From the NCBI GenBank assembly GCA_017644325.1, contig JAEPLS010000001.1, positions 248,001 through 312,000 on the forward strand: 64,000 nt of DNA, written 5' to 3'. The notes beneath the pieces are model-generated. The model was not told where the DNA came from and did no database searches. It saw only the letters and a program-made list of their open reading frames with translations. This document shows, in pieces, positions 55,696 to 64,000 of the stretch (position 1 is the stretch's first letter; every line of letters starts with the position of its first letter). The DNA is from Prochlorococcus marinus CUG1438. Its GTDB lineage: Bacteria > Cyanobacteriota > Cyanobacteriia > PCC-6307 > Cyanobiaceae. Both the position numbers and the translations under genes were made by a program.

Positions 55696-56631
55696 ATGGC
55701 CCTTAAAACTTTAAACAGAAGAAATATAAAAGATCTGAAATGGCCAAAAATTATAATTGCAATTCTTAGCACTATAGGCATAGTGGACACAGGTTCGATT
55801 ACTTTAAAAAACTGGGGATTATTTAATTCGCTTTCATGCCCAGGGATACAAAACGGTTGTGAAACAGTATTAAATAGTCCTTGGGGTACTTTATTTGCAA
55901 ATAATCAAGTTAATATACCTCTCTCATTAGCAGGATTTATAACGTATTTATCAATATTAGTTATCACAATAATACTTTCGCTTAATTTAATTTCCCCCAA
56001 AGAAAAACTAAATAAGTTTTTATGGTGGTTAGTATTTCTAATATCTTGTGCGTCAGCTACATTTAGTTTTTTATTAATCAATATAATGTTTTTTAAGATT
56101 CAAGCATATTGCTTTTTCTGTATACTTTCAGCAATTTTATCTTTTTCTATCTTTATAATTTCTATGATGGGAGCAAAGTTCGAAAGTAGAGAACCTATGA
56201 TTTTTAGAGGTTTCATTGTAGCCATTAGTGTCCTACTGGGAGGACTAATTTGGTCAACTAACGTAGACCCTTCTAACGCTATTGATGTTGCAATCCCCAC
56301 TAAAAATGTATCACCAATAATTACCACTTCAAGCTCTCCCCAGAAGGTAAAATTTGCAAAATTTTTAAGTGAAAATAATATTGTTATGTATAGTGCATAC
56401 TGGTGCCCGCATTGCCACGATCAGAAACAATTATTTGGTAAGCAGGCAGTTAAAGAATTAAAGGTAGTTGAATGTGCTAAAGATGGTAAAAATAATGATT
56501 ATGAGCTATGCCAAACGAAAGGAATCAGTGGATTTCCTTCTTGGGAAATAAATGGAGAAATCATTAGTGGTACTCGTGCCTTGAATGAATTAGCTATAAA
56601 AACAAACTATCAAGGAGATTCTAATTTTTAA
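55696..56631 (+). CDS. VKOR-thioredoxin fusion protein
   Basis: Membrane disulfide-forming enzyme: a vitamin-K-epoxide-reductase-like domain fused to a thioredoxin-like domain, as in other cyanobacteria (Synechococcus VKOR). The VKOR loop and helix cysteines are Cys48, Cys55 and C139-FF-C142; the thioredoxin-like part has Cys237-PH-Cys240 (SAYWCPHCHDQKQLF) in the lumen. Four or five helices between. 311 residues. It oxidises lumenal or periplasmic proteins. It converges with nadB, overlapping by 11 bases. Confidence 0.93.
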   Translation: MALKTLNRRNIKDLKWPKIIIAILSTIGIVDTGSITLKNWGLFNSLSCPGIQNGCETVLNSPWGTLFANNQVNIPLSLAGFITYLSILVITIILSLNLISPKEKLNKFLWWLVFLISCASATFSFLLINIMFFKIQAYCFFCILSAILSFSIFIISMMGAKFESREPMIFRGFIVAISVLLGGLIWSTNVDPSNAIDVAIPTKNVSPIITTSSSPQKVKFAKFLSENNIVMYSAYWCPHCHDQKQLFGKQAVKELKVVECAKDGKNNDYELCQTKGISGFPSWEINGEIISGTRALNELAIKTNYQGDSNF

Positions 56632-58288
56632 TAAATCTTTTTTGAATTTTTTGATCTAACTGTTGTCTAGTATGACATTCCCAATTTTTATCTTTATCTG
56701 GAAAATCATCTCTATAATGCCCTCCTCTACTCTCTTCTCTAAATAAACAAGCTTTTAATAAAGTTATAGTTGTTATTTGTCTATTCTTTAAGTCAAGTAA
56801 AAGATTCAATACTCTTCTATTGCGTTCACTAAATTTGATTTTTTGATCAAATTTTATTTTTTCAAGATTACATAATAAAGCATTTTTATGTAATGTATCG
56901 ATATCATCTTGAATAAAATTTAGAAATTCAGTCATATTTGCCTTATTTCGAGATACGCCTAAATTTAACCAACATAGTTTTCTTAATTCATCAATTTTTT
57001 CAGCAATCTTAGAAATTTGATCCTCTTTCGGAGCTTGACTATAAAATTCTTGGGGTGATCTATCAAATTTTACTAATTTAGGAGGATCATTCAAAACAAT
57101 TGAAGACATTTTTCTCGCAAAAACTAAGCATTCCATTAGCGAATTACTTGCCAATCTATTAGCACCATGAACGCCAGTTGAGGCAACTTCTCCTACAGCA
57201 TATAATCCTTTTCTTGTAGTAGATGCATTTAAATCAGTTTTAACACCTCCCATCCAATAGTGAGCTGCAGGAGCAACAGGAATAACCTCATTTAAGGGAT
57301 TAACTCCATAATCCTGACATCTACTTAAGATAGTGGGAAATCTTTCTACAATTTTTTCTGGATCAATATATCTAAGATCTAAGCCAACATGATCAACTTT
57401 ATTTTCATACATATTCTTCATAATTGCTCTACTTACTTGGTCTCTAGTAGCTAAATCTCGATTTTTAAGATTTTTGACTGGACTTTCGCCATTTTTATCA
57501 ACTAAAATAGCCCCTTCTCCTCTAAGTGCCTCAGATATTAAGAAACAAGGTGCTCCATAAAATTTTAAAGCAGTTGGATGAAATTGAACAAACTCTAAAT
57601 CTTCAATAGCAGCTCCGGCTTGCCATGCTAGAGCGATTCCTTCTCCTGAAGATTGAGCAGGATTAGTTGTATTAGTAAACAAATGGCCACCTCCACCCGT
57701 AGCTAAAACAACAGCTCTCGATTGAATCCAGTATAAATTTGCTCCATCGAGAACCTGAACTCCTTTACATTCTTCCTCATCAATAAGTAGTTCAGTTACT
57801 CTTACACCTCTACAGTGGAGAATATTTTTTTTATTTTCAACATGATCTTCTAACACTTCAACTAATGCTCTTCCAGTACGATCTTTTACATGCAAAACTC
57901 TTCTTCTAGAATGAGCAGCTTCTAAGGTAGTAGCTAGTTGATCAAAACTTTGATCAAAAATCATGCCTAAATTCTGCAATCTATCCACACAACCTGGAGC
58001 TTCCTTAACAAGCATTTCTACAGCCTGAAAATCACACAGCCCATCCCCTGCTTTTAAAGTATCATTAGCATGAAGATCGAATGAATCATCTTGCCTAATA
58101 ACAGATGCTATTCCTCCTTGCGCCCATCTACTAGAAGATACCTTGCTAGTGTTTCTATTTAAAAGAAGCACTTTTAAATTTGTTGGCAACTCAAGGGAAG
58201 TCATAAGTCCTGCAGCTCCAGCACCTATAACTATTACATCCCAATCATTTATTGGTATCGGTTCTTGCGAAAATGGAGGCCTAAGCAT
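56621..58288 (-). CDS. nadB: L-aspartate oxidase
   Basis: First enzyme of de novo NAD synthesis, oxidising aspartate to iminoaspartate. The FAD-binding GAGAAG is at residues 22-27, SSRWAQGGIASV follows, and EFVQFHPTAL, EALRGEGAILVD and HYWMGGVKTD are conserved in the fumarate-reductase/succinate-dehydrogenase family; the C-terminal helical domain fits LASPO. 555 residues is standard. It starts one base before the stop of the DUF3120-like gene and is likely coupled to it. Confidence 0.94.
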   Translation of the reverse strand: MLRPPFSQEPIPINDWDVIVIGAGAAGLMTSLELPTNLKVLLLNRNTSKVSSSRWAQGGIASVIRQDDSFDLHANDTLKAGDGLCDFQAVEMLVKEAPGCVDRLQNLGMIFDQSFDQLATTLEAAHSRRRVLHVKDRTGRALVEVLEDHVENKKNILHCRGVRVTELLIDEEECKGVQVLDGANLYWIQSRAVVLATGGGGHLFTNTTNPAQSSGEGIALAWQAGAAIEDLEFVQFHPTALKFYGAPCFLISEALRGEGAILVDKNGESPVKNLKNRDLATRDQVSRAIMKNMYENKVDHVGLDLRYIDPEKIVERFPTILSRCQDYGVNPLNEVIPVAPAAHYWMGGVKTDLNASTTRKGLYAVGEVASTGVHGANRLASNSLMECLVFARKMSSIVLNDPPKLVKFDRSPQEFYSQAPKEDQISKIAEKIDELRKLCWLNLGVSRNKANMTEFLNFIQDDIDTLHKNALLCNLEKIKFDQKIKFSERNRRVLNLLLDLKNRQITTITLLKACLFREESRGGHYRDDFPDKDKNWECHTRQQLDQKIQKRFIKN

Positions 58289-59055
58289 TAAACCAGTCCG
58301 CTAAAAGTTGGTTGAAGAATTGCTAAAGAAATAAAAATACCATCAACTATTAGTGTCGTTTGAATTACATAACTAGAAACCAAGAGTGCCTTACCACTAG
58401 TAGTATTAATAGTCGCAGAATCAAAAATTTCTTTTGAAATAAACCATAATATAAGTCCAACAAAAACAATAATAGATAATGATTTTATATTGATAAGATT
58501 CTCAGATGTATTTTGAAGAATTTGCGGTGCTGTTTCAGCATCTGCTGTAATGACCTCCCTCCATTGATCCATTATTCCGATTAAAAATATTGTAATGTCA
58601 GTAACTGCAGTTCCAAATAGAGATGAGAGATAAAAACTAGAACCAATTTTCCAATTAGTTCCAAGTCCAATTACAGCTAAAGGGAGAACAACAGCTTCAA
58701 CAGGAATGTGCAAAATTGGGAATGGACTTAACCATCCCCAGAACAAACATCCACCAAGCCAACTCCCTGATACGCCAAGTAACAATGAACTTACAATAAA
58801 CCATTTATTTGTTCCTTTCCGATTAAGAATAAAGGACCCTAAGAGAATAATAAAAGTAAAACAAAGAGCACTAATTGGTTCAAATCTGACCCAAGGGGCT
58901 TGGATAAATATAGGTAAAATCACAAAAAAAGAAGACCATAATCTTAAAGAAATTGGCCTGGATAAAAAAGTACTCTCGTATGAATCAACTTTCTTATGCA
59001 ATTCATAGTTAAATTTATCTTTCACTTCTAAATTTTTCGTAAGTAATTCTTTCAA
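58288..59055 (-). CDS. DUF3120-like membrane protein
   Basis: A 255-residue protein with six or seven hydrophobic segments; the cytoplasmic N-terminus is charged (about 1-35). The central loop WLGGCLFWGWLSPFPILHIPVEA with conserved Trp and Pro fits the cyanobacterial DUF3120 family as I recall it. Function unknown. Overlaps nadB by one base, and this pairing appears widely shared in marine cyanobacteria. Upstream is a 185-base gap to the divergent DUF512 gene. Confidence 0.72.
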   Translation of the reverse strand: MKELLTKNLEVKDKFNYELHKKVDSYESTFLSRPISLRLWSSFFVILPIFIQAPWVRFEPISALCFTFIILLGSFILNRKGTNKWFIVSSLLLGVSGSWLGGCLFWGWLSPFPILHIPVEAVVLPLAVIGLGTNWKIGSSFYLSSLFGTAVTDITIFLIGIMDQWREVITADAETAPQILQNTSENLINIKSLSIIVFVGLILWFISKEIFDSATINTTSGKALLVSSYVIQTTLIVDGIFISLAILQPTFSGLV

Positions 59056-59240
59056 TGAATAAAATTTATTAGTTAATTTAATTAATTTAAATCGTGATTT
59101 TAAAAACTGTGAATGCTATATATTAGTAAATTATAGGCCCTTAAATTCACAACTTTATTTACTATTTTAAAAGTATTTAATACACTTTGAGACTTATATG
59201 AGTTTAGAATAAAAAAAAGAAGAATATTTTAAATTTAATT

Positions 59241-60620
59241 GTGTGGCAAGAAATTAATTACAATGCAGATTCTAAGGATAATTTAGTTCCCAATATTACT
59301 TATAAAATTAATCCTGCAGAAATTGATAGTATTGAAGAAAATTCTATTGCTCAAGAAATAGGGTTTGAATCAGGTGATTCCATTATTAGCATCAATGGTA
59401 AAAAACCAAGAGATTTAATTGATTATCAGATTCTCATTAATGATGAAATATTAGAAATATCAGTCTTAGATAAAAACCATGAAATTCATGATATTAGTAT
59501 TGAAAAAGATCAAGACGCCAATTTAGGTATTAATTTTAAAGATGCGTTATTTGATTCCATCAAGCAATGCAATAATAAATGTCCATTTTGTTTCATAGAT
59601 CAACAGCCAAGTGGTAAAAGAAAAAGTCTTTACGTAAAAGATGATGATTATAGATTAAGTTTTCTATATGGATCGTATTTAACTCTCACAAATTTAAAAA
59701 AAGAAGACTGGGAAAGAATTTCTTCTCAAAAACTATCCCCACTGTTTATCTCTGTTCATGCAACTGACCCTGCTACTCGAGAAAAATTGTTAAAAAATAA
59801 AAAAGCTGGGTTAATTCTTGATCAAATTGCCTGGTTTGAGAGAAACTCTATTCAAATACACGCTCAGATTGTCGTATGTCCAGATATAAATGACGGTAAG
59901 ATTCTCGAAAAATCAATTTTTGAACTTGCTAAATTTTATAAAAAAAACTCTCAAACTGTACTTTCAGTCGCGATAGTTCCAGTAGGGCTTACAAAATTTA
60001 GACCAGAAAATGATGGATTGAAATCAATAAAATCAGAATATGCAATAAAAATGATTAAACAAGTAGAGAAAATTCAAGCCTCTCTACAAATTAGTCTTGG
60101 AACTCGTTTTTGTTGGCTTGCAGACGAGTGGTATCTAATAGCAGGTATCAACTTACCTAGTTATAAAACTTACGAAAATATGCCACAAGAATCTAATGGA
60201 GTAGGTTCAATTAGAAGTTTTCTCAAAATATTAAGTGCAAAGACTAAAAACCTGCCAAAAAAAGTAAAACAGCCCAAAAAAGTTAGCTGGATTGTTGGTA
60301 AATTAGTTTATGAAGCTCTTATTCCCATAGTTGAAAAATTAAACCTAATTGATGGATTAAAAATTAATTTATACGGTTTACCAAGTATTTATTGGGGGCA
60401 AGAACAAGTTGTAACAGGGCTTTTAACTGGAGAAGATTTAATTTACGGCCTAAAAAATAAGGATTTAGGAGAATCAATTTATATTCCATCTATCATGTTA
60501 AAACTTAATAGTGATTTATTTTTAGATGATAAAAACATTAAAGAAGTAGAAGATCAATTAAAGACCAAAATTCACGTTCTTGATGAGTCGAATGATATTA
60601 TAAGAACTCTAATTGGATAA
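59241..60620 (+). CDS. DUF512 radical-SAM protein with N-terminal PDZ-like domain
   Basis: A 459-residue protein of the TIGR03279-type (cyanobacterial Fe-S oxidoreductase). Residues ~20-95 form a PDZ-like module (PAEIDSIEENSIAQEIGFESGDSIISINGK), followed by a radical-SAM-like cluster motif C110-x3-C114-x2-C117 (CNNKCPFCFIDQQP) and the DUF512 domain with FISVHATDPATREKLLKNK and GTRFCWLADEWYLIAG. The reaction is unknown. Translation starts at GTG 59241. The TolC-like gene starts 23 bases after its stop. Confidence 0.88.
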   Translation: MWQEINYNADSKDNLVPNITYKINPAEIDSIEENSIAQEIGFESGDSIISINGKKPRDLIDYQILINDEILEISVLDKNHEIHDISIEKDQDANLGINFKDALFDSIKQCNNKCPFCFIDQQPSGKRKSLYVKDDDYRLSFLYGSYLTLTNLKKEDWERISSQKLSPLFISVHATDPATREKLLKNKKAGLILDQIAWFERNSIQIHAQIVVCPDINDGKILEKSIFELAKFYKKNSQTVLSVAIVPVGLTKFRPENDGLKSIKSEYAIKMIKQVEKIQASLQISLGTRFCWLADEWYLIAGINLPSYKTYENMPQESNGVGSIRSFLKILSAKTKNLPKKVKQPKKVSWIVGKLVYEALIPIVEKLNLIDGLKINLYGLPSIYWGQEQVVTGLLTGEDLIYGLKNKDLGESIYIPSIMLKLNSDLFLDDKNIKEVEDQLKTKIHVLDESNDIIRTLIG

Positions 60621-60643
60621 TCGAATAACACCGACGCTAAAAA

Positions 60644-62077
60644 ATGTTTAGAAGAGTAATAAATCCTATCTTATTCTTGCCACTTGCTCTATGTATGAAC
60701 TCTTTCAGTGTACTTTCGAGCGAAACAAAAGACTCTATAGATAATGTTTTAGAAGAAAAGCCAAATAAAACTTTTATTAGTTATCAAGAGATAGAAAAAA
60801 TTATCCTGAATAATCAGGAGTTAAGATCGTTACAAAATTTAGTTAACTCAGCAAGCTTTAGTCTTTCAAGTCAAATTGCCAAAAGATACCCATCCTTAGA
60901 TTTTCAAGCCAATGGTTTGCCAAAATATGTAGCAGGTAAAAAGTACAGTAGAAATTCATCAACTTTAAAAACATCACAATTTTCAGCTAATCCTTCCCTT
61001 AATATTCAATGGGATTTAATAGACCCGCCAAGAGGTTCTGAAATTTCAATTTCCAAGACAAATTATAAAATTTCTGAAAATAATTATGAGATTAAGAAAA
61101 AAGATTTAATTCAAGAAGCAAGAGTTAGGTATCATAAATACCAAAAGTCAAATAAAGATATCGAGAATAAAAAATTTACACTTGATTTATCAATTACAAG
61201 TTTAGATAATGCTAAAGCAAAATTAGATGCTGGAATTGGTACGAAATTTGAAGTTCTTGAAGCAGAAGCTCAATTATCTCGAGATAAACAATCCCTTAAT
61301 GAAAAGAAAATTGAACATGCAATCAACAAAATTTCCCTTAAAGAAATTCTTAATATAAAGGGAGATTTCGAAATTAATAAGGAGCAAAATCTAACCGGTT
61401 TCTGGAATCATAAATTGAATAAGAACATTAATGAAGGTTTAAATAAAAATCTTTCTTTAAAAAACCTACTCCTCCAAAAATCTATTAAAGAGAACCAGGC
61501 AAAAAGTTTTTTATCTAAAAATAAACCAAAGATTTATATCAGCAATACATTCGCTAGTACATTTTCCAAAGGTGACGCTTTAAACACAAATATTGACTCT
61601 GAAAAATCGGAATCTAACTATACAAATACAATAAGTCTGAATTTTGCATGGAATCTTTTTAATGGAGGACAGAATAAGAAATCTTATAATTCAAAATTGG
61701 CAGATGCAGCAGCTGAAGAGTATGCATATAAGAATCTCAAAAATATTCTGAACACAAATATTAGTAAAGCCTATTTGAATCTTAGATTGAACGAAAACAA
61801 AATAATTTCTTCGCTTAAAGAAATCGAATCTAGTACAGAGTCTGTAAGGCTAGCTAGACTTAGATATGATGTTGGAATATCGACACTTAAAGATGTACTT
61901 GTAAGACAAAGTGAACTTAGTAATGCAAAGTCAAAAAATATAGATGCTATTTATAATTACAACTTAAATTTAGATGAATTAGAAAGATTAACTTTTCTTG
62001 AAATAAGCAAAAATTGTTTGGTTAACAATAATAATAAAATAAATGATGAGGATTCGATTTGCAATATACAAAGATGA
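60644..62077 (+). CDS. TolC-family outer membrane efflux protein
   Basis: A 477-residue outer-membrane channel component for type-I secretion or efflux. A signal peptide covers about residues 1-25 (ending FSVLSS). The periplasmic coiled coils are visible as long helical stretches, with the paired TolC repeats ARVRYHKYQKSNKDIENKKFTL and KAYLNLRLNENKIISSLKEI; DVGISTLKDVLVRQSELSNAK is the family end motif. The stop overlaps the next gene's start as ATGA. The inner-membrane partners are not nearby. Confidence 0.87.
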   Translation: MFRRVINPILFLPLALCMNSFSVLSSETKDSIDNVLEEKPNKTFISYQEIEKIILNNQELRSLQNLVNSASFSLSSQIAKRYPSLDFQANGLPKYVAGKKYSRNSSTLKTSQFSANPSLNIQWDLIDPPRGSEISISKTNYKISENNYEIKKKDLIQEARVRYHKYQKSNKDIENKKFTLDLSITSLDNAKAKLDAGIGTKFEVLEAEAQLSRDKQSLNEKKIEHAINKISLKEILNIKGDFEINKEQNLTGFWNHKLNKNINEGLNKNLSLKNLLLQKSIKENQAKSFLSKNKPKIYISNTFASTFSKGDALNTNIDSEKSESNYTNTISLNFAWNLFNGGQNKKSYNSKLADAAAEEYAYKNLKNILNTNISKAYLNLRLNENKIISSLKEIESSTESVRLARLRYDVGISTLKDVLVRQSELSNAKSKNIDAIYNYNLNLDELERLTFLEISKNCLVNNNNKINDEDSICNIQR

Positions 62078-62874
62078 ATCAACCAAATTTAACTAATAAG
62101 CAATTAAGCGAATTAGATTCTTTATTCGAATCAGTTAGTCAACGTCAGATAAGAGATTTTGGAAACATAAGTGCAAGCAATAAAGCAGATGGTTCATTAA
62201 TAACAAGTTGTGATTTATGGAGTGATAAAACAATAGTAGATGGTCTATCTTCAATTGCTCCAGATGAGGGAGTCCTTAGTGAAGAAGGGGGGAAATGCAT
62301 TCCTAATACAAAAGCATATTGGGTAGTTGATCCACTTGATGGGACAACTAATTTTGCTGCAGGTATTCCATATTGGTCTATATCAGTTGCAAGGTTCATA
62401 GATGGTAGACCTCAATCTTCTTTTTTAATAATCCCTACATTGAAAAAAAAGTTTGTATCCATTAAAGGGAAAGGTGTTTGGTTAAATAACCAGAAAATAA
62501 ATCCTAATCAAAATAATCACCAAAGTGAATGTATTTCTTTATGTAGTAGATCTATAAAAATTTTACAAAAAAGACCAGACTCAGTATTTCCTGGCAAAAT
62601 AAGACTTCTAGGTGTATCGAGTTTAAATTTAACGAGTGTAGCGATGGGACAAACCTACGGAGCGATAGAATCAACCCCAAAAATATGGGATATTGCAGCA
62701 GCATGGCTTTTATTAGAAGAACTTCATTGTTCAATAGATTGGTTAGAAACAAATCCATTAAATTTAGTTTCAGGTCAAGACTTGAGCGATGTTAATTTTC
62801 CATTGATTGCCTGTAAATCAATTGAAAAAATTGATATTTTAAAGCCATGGGGCAATTTATTATTGGAGAAATAG
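62074..62874 (+). CDS. Inositol monophosphatase family protein
   Basis: A 266-residue Li-sensitive-type phosphatase. The metal site WVVDPLDGTTNFAAGIPYWSIS is complete and the upstream DEGVLSEEGG supplies Glu residues; the C-terminal PKIWDIAAAWLLLEE contains the third metal Asp. Substrate may be inositol phosphate, histidinol phosphate or fructose-bisphosphate class; not readable. Start is ATG 62074, overlapping the TolC-like stop by four bases; an upstream in-frame TTG is not needed. Confidence 0.9.
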   Translation: MNQPNLTNKQLSELDSLFESVSQRQIRDFGNISASNKADGSLITSCDLWSDKTIVDGLSSIAPDEGVLSEEGGKCIPNTKAYWVVDPLDGTTNFAAGIPYWSISVARFIDGRPQSSFLIIPTLKKKFVSIKGKGVWLNNQKINPNQNNHQSECISLCSRSIKILQKRPDSVFPGKIRLLGVSSLNLTSVAMGQTYGAIESTPKIWDIAAAWLLLEELHCSIDWLETNPLNLVSGQDLSDVNFPLIACKSIEKIDILKPWGNLLLEK

Positions 62875-62962
62875 TTGCATCATAAATAGTTAATTGCTTG
62901 AAAAGTTTCTCAATTAGATACAATAAAAAAATATATAAGATAAATATTTGAAGAAAATTAAT

Positions 62963-63877
62963 ATGCAGCAAAGTTCAACTTGGATCTTAAAAAGTTTATG
63001 GAAAGCATGTGAGAGATGGAGTAAATCTGATTGCATCGATATGAGTGCAGCATTTGCGTACTACACACTACAATCATTTTTTCCAATTCTTTTAATTTCT
63101 CTTTCCATAGCATCATGGTTCTTAGGTAAGCAAGAGGGCTTAGATCAAGAGATAATTTCAGTTGCGGCCCAAATTTTACCTCCATCAGTAGTAGAACTAG
63201 TAGAAACAACATTATTTAAATTAATTGATCAAGGTTTTGGTGCAGGAATTTTAGGTGCGATGTTTTTACTTTTTACAGCCGGCAATGCATATTTATCTCT
63301 TCAAAGAGGTGCAGATAGACTATGGGAAGACCAACTTCCTTCAAGAAAAATTAACGCTGCTTGGAGAGAGCAAGCCTCCAGATTTCTCCGTAATAGAATT
63401 GAAGCTTTTTTAATAGTATTCTTTATAGGTTTTCTAATGGTACTAGATCAAATCAGTGCGAATCTTAGGATGATCCCAAGTAACGTTTTAGAAAACCTTT
63501 CAAAATCAAATAATTTAATTTCTGACTTTTTGTTAAAGTTGCCTCTATTACAGGTTGGTCAGTTTGTCATACCAGTATTTGGGTTTACGCTGATGGCCCT
63601 CTTATTGCAAGCCCTCCTACCTAGCAGAAAAGTGCCTTTGAGACCGCTTTTGCCTGGCTCTTTTTTGATTGGAATTGGATTAACTACTTTAAACCTAGCA
63701 GTAAGTAAAAGTATTCTCTCGCTTGGCGCGAGATTTCAAGCATATGGTTTTATTGGAGGTTTTCTTGTACTTACTTTGTGGGTCTGGCTACTAGGAGTTA
63801 TTTTATATTTTGGACAGTGTTGGAGTGTTGTAATTGCTAGCATGTCATTAATAAATAAAAAAAGAAAAAATAGATAA
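62963..63877 (+). CDS. YihY/UPF0761 family membrane protein
   Basis: A 304-residue membrane protein of the YihY (formerly RNase BN-like) family with six helices: DMSAAFAYYTLQSFFPILLISLSI, SAGNAYLSLQRGADRLW-like blocks, and LTLWVWLLGVILYFGQCWSVV near the end. Start ATG 62963 (MQQSSTWILKSLWKACERW); a TTG at 62948 gives five more residues. The family's function is undefined; it is not a ribonuclease. Together with the IMPase gene it is followed by another membrane-protein gene. Confidence 0.88.
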   Translation: MQQSSTWILKSLWKACERWSKSDCIDMSAAFAYYTLQSFFPILLISLSIASWFLGKQEGLDQEIISVAAQILPPSVVELVETTLFKLIDQGFGAGILGAMFLLFTAGNAYLSLQRGADRLWEDQLPSRKINAAWREQASRFLRNRIEAFLIVFFIGFLMVLDQISANLRMIPSNVLENLSKSNNLISDFLLKLPLLQVGQFVIPVFGFTLMALLLQALLPSRKVPLRPLLPGSFLIGIGLTTLNLAVSKSILSLGARFQAYGFIGGFLVLTLWVWLLGVILYFGQCWSVVIASMSLINKKRKNR

Positions 63878-63884
63878 TAACATC

Positions 63885-64000
63885 ATGAATTATTTTCTTA
63901 AAGCTAATAAAAATATAATTACTTATACCTTGATATTGTTAGTAGTTGTTCCTTTTTTTGGTATCAAATTTTTTATAAGCTTTCTCGGTAATATCATTCT
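63885..64000 (+). CDS. Membrane protein, N-terminal part (cut by window end)
   Basis: A frame beginning at ATG 63885, seven bases after the YihY stop, stays open to the last base of the window. The 38 residues read MNYFLKANKNIITYTLILLV, then further hydrophobic residues with VPFFGIKFFI. It has one strong membrane segment after a short charged start. No family can be assigned from this part. Confidence 0.6.
   Translation, partial: MNYFLKANKNIITYTLILLVVVPFFGIKFFISFLGNII

Noticed and set aside
55785-55800. tRNA T-arm-like GGTTCGATTAC
   Set aside because: Inside the VKOR coding region, with no other cloverleaf arms.

Overview
The window looks like chromosomal DNA of a high-light-adapted Prochlorococcus (marine picocyanobacterium). 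It has very high A+T content, short intergenic gaps and frequent TTG/GTG starts. It carries cyanobacterial markers: NDH-1 genes ndhA-I-G-E, ndhD, ndhF, ndhM and ndhO, ycf3, ycf34, RpaA and RpaB regulators, the plant-type carotenoid genes pds, crtB and zds, and DUF families restricted to cyanobacteria. The clade is inferred from overall similarity; no strain is claimed.

Layout. 1-2.5 kb: 3' part of trpB, a rhodanese protein and a large unknown secreted or membrane-anchored protein. 2.6-8.3 kb: gltA, then a co-directional run ndhA-ndhI-ndhG-ndhE-nadK-CYTH protein-small ORF. 8.2-11.5 kb: a PedR-like LuxR regulator, metF, a sugar nucleotidyltransferase and scpA. 11.6-18.1 kb: ndhD, ndhF, a NnrU/Z-ISO-like membrane protein, a divergent LysR regulator (rbcR-like), a DUF3172 protein and ndhM. 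18.2-20.6 kb: pds-crtB. 20.6-27.2 kb: an RRM protein, cca-type nucleotidyltransferase, ycf34, a tsaB-like gene, and the lipid cluster plsX-fabH-fabD-plsC. 27.2-34.8 kb: rpaB, radA, ycf3, a copper P-type ATPase, tmk, holB and rpaA.

34.8-38.8 kb is the one clearly accessory-looking stretch. It has loose gene spacing, an unknown 119-aa protein, a 276-aa protein that I read as a candidate PD-(D/E)XK restriction endonuclease, an AlkA-type HhH DNA glycosylase, and a complete C5-cytosine DNA methyltransferase. It ends immediately downstream of a tRNA-Asn(GTT) gene that has its own hairpin terminator. The simplest reading is a small restriction-modification island beside a tRNA, carrying an unusual base-excision glycosylase.

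38.8-64 kb returns to dense core genes: an ABC ATPase, UPF0367, cysK, a DnaJ-domain protein, ndhO, a TIGR01777 epimerase, an LpxB-related protein, an A-type Fe-S carrier, zds, hemD, rbfA, a GST, a Crr7-like protein and aroK. These are followed by a tandem PTPS protein translationally coupled to a RibD-C-like reductase, a 30-aa PetL-like gene, rimO, a VKOR-thioredoxin fusion, nadB, a DUF512 radical-SAM protein, a TolC-like protein, an IMPase-family phosphatase and a YihY-family protein. The window ends inside a membrane protein.

Themes: eight NDH-1 structural genes plus a probable NDH-1 assembly factor are scattered over five loci; the phytoene-to-lycopene steps are present with a candidate 15-cis-zeta-carotene isomerase close to pds/crtB; two master response regulators (RpaA, RpaB) occur without a sensor kinase. 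All functional calls are from reading motifs and recalled family features; no database search was run.
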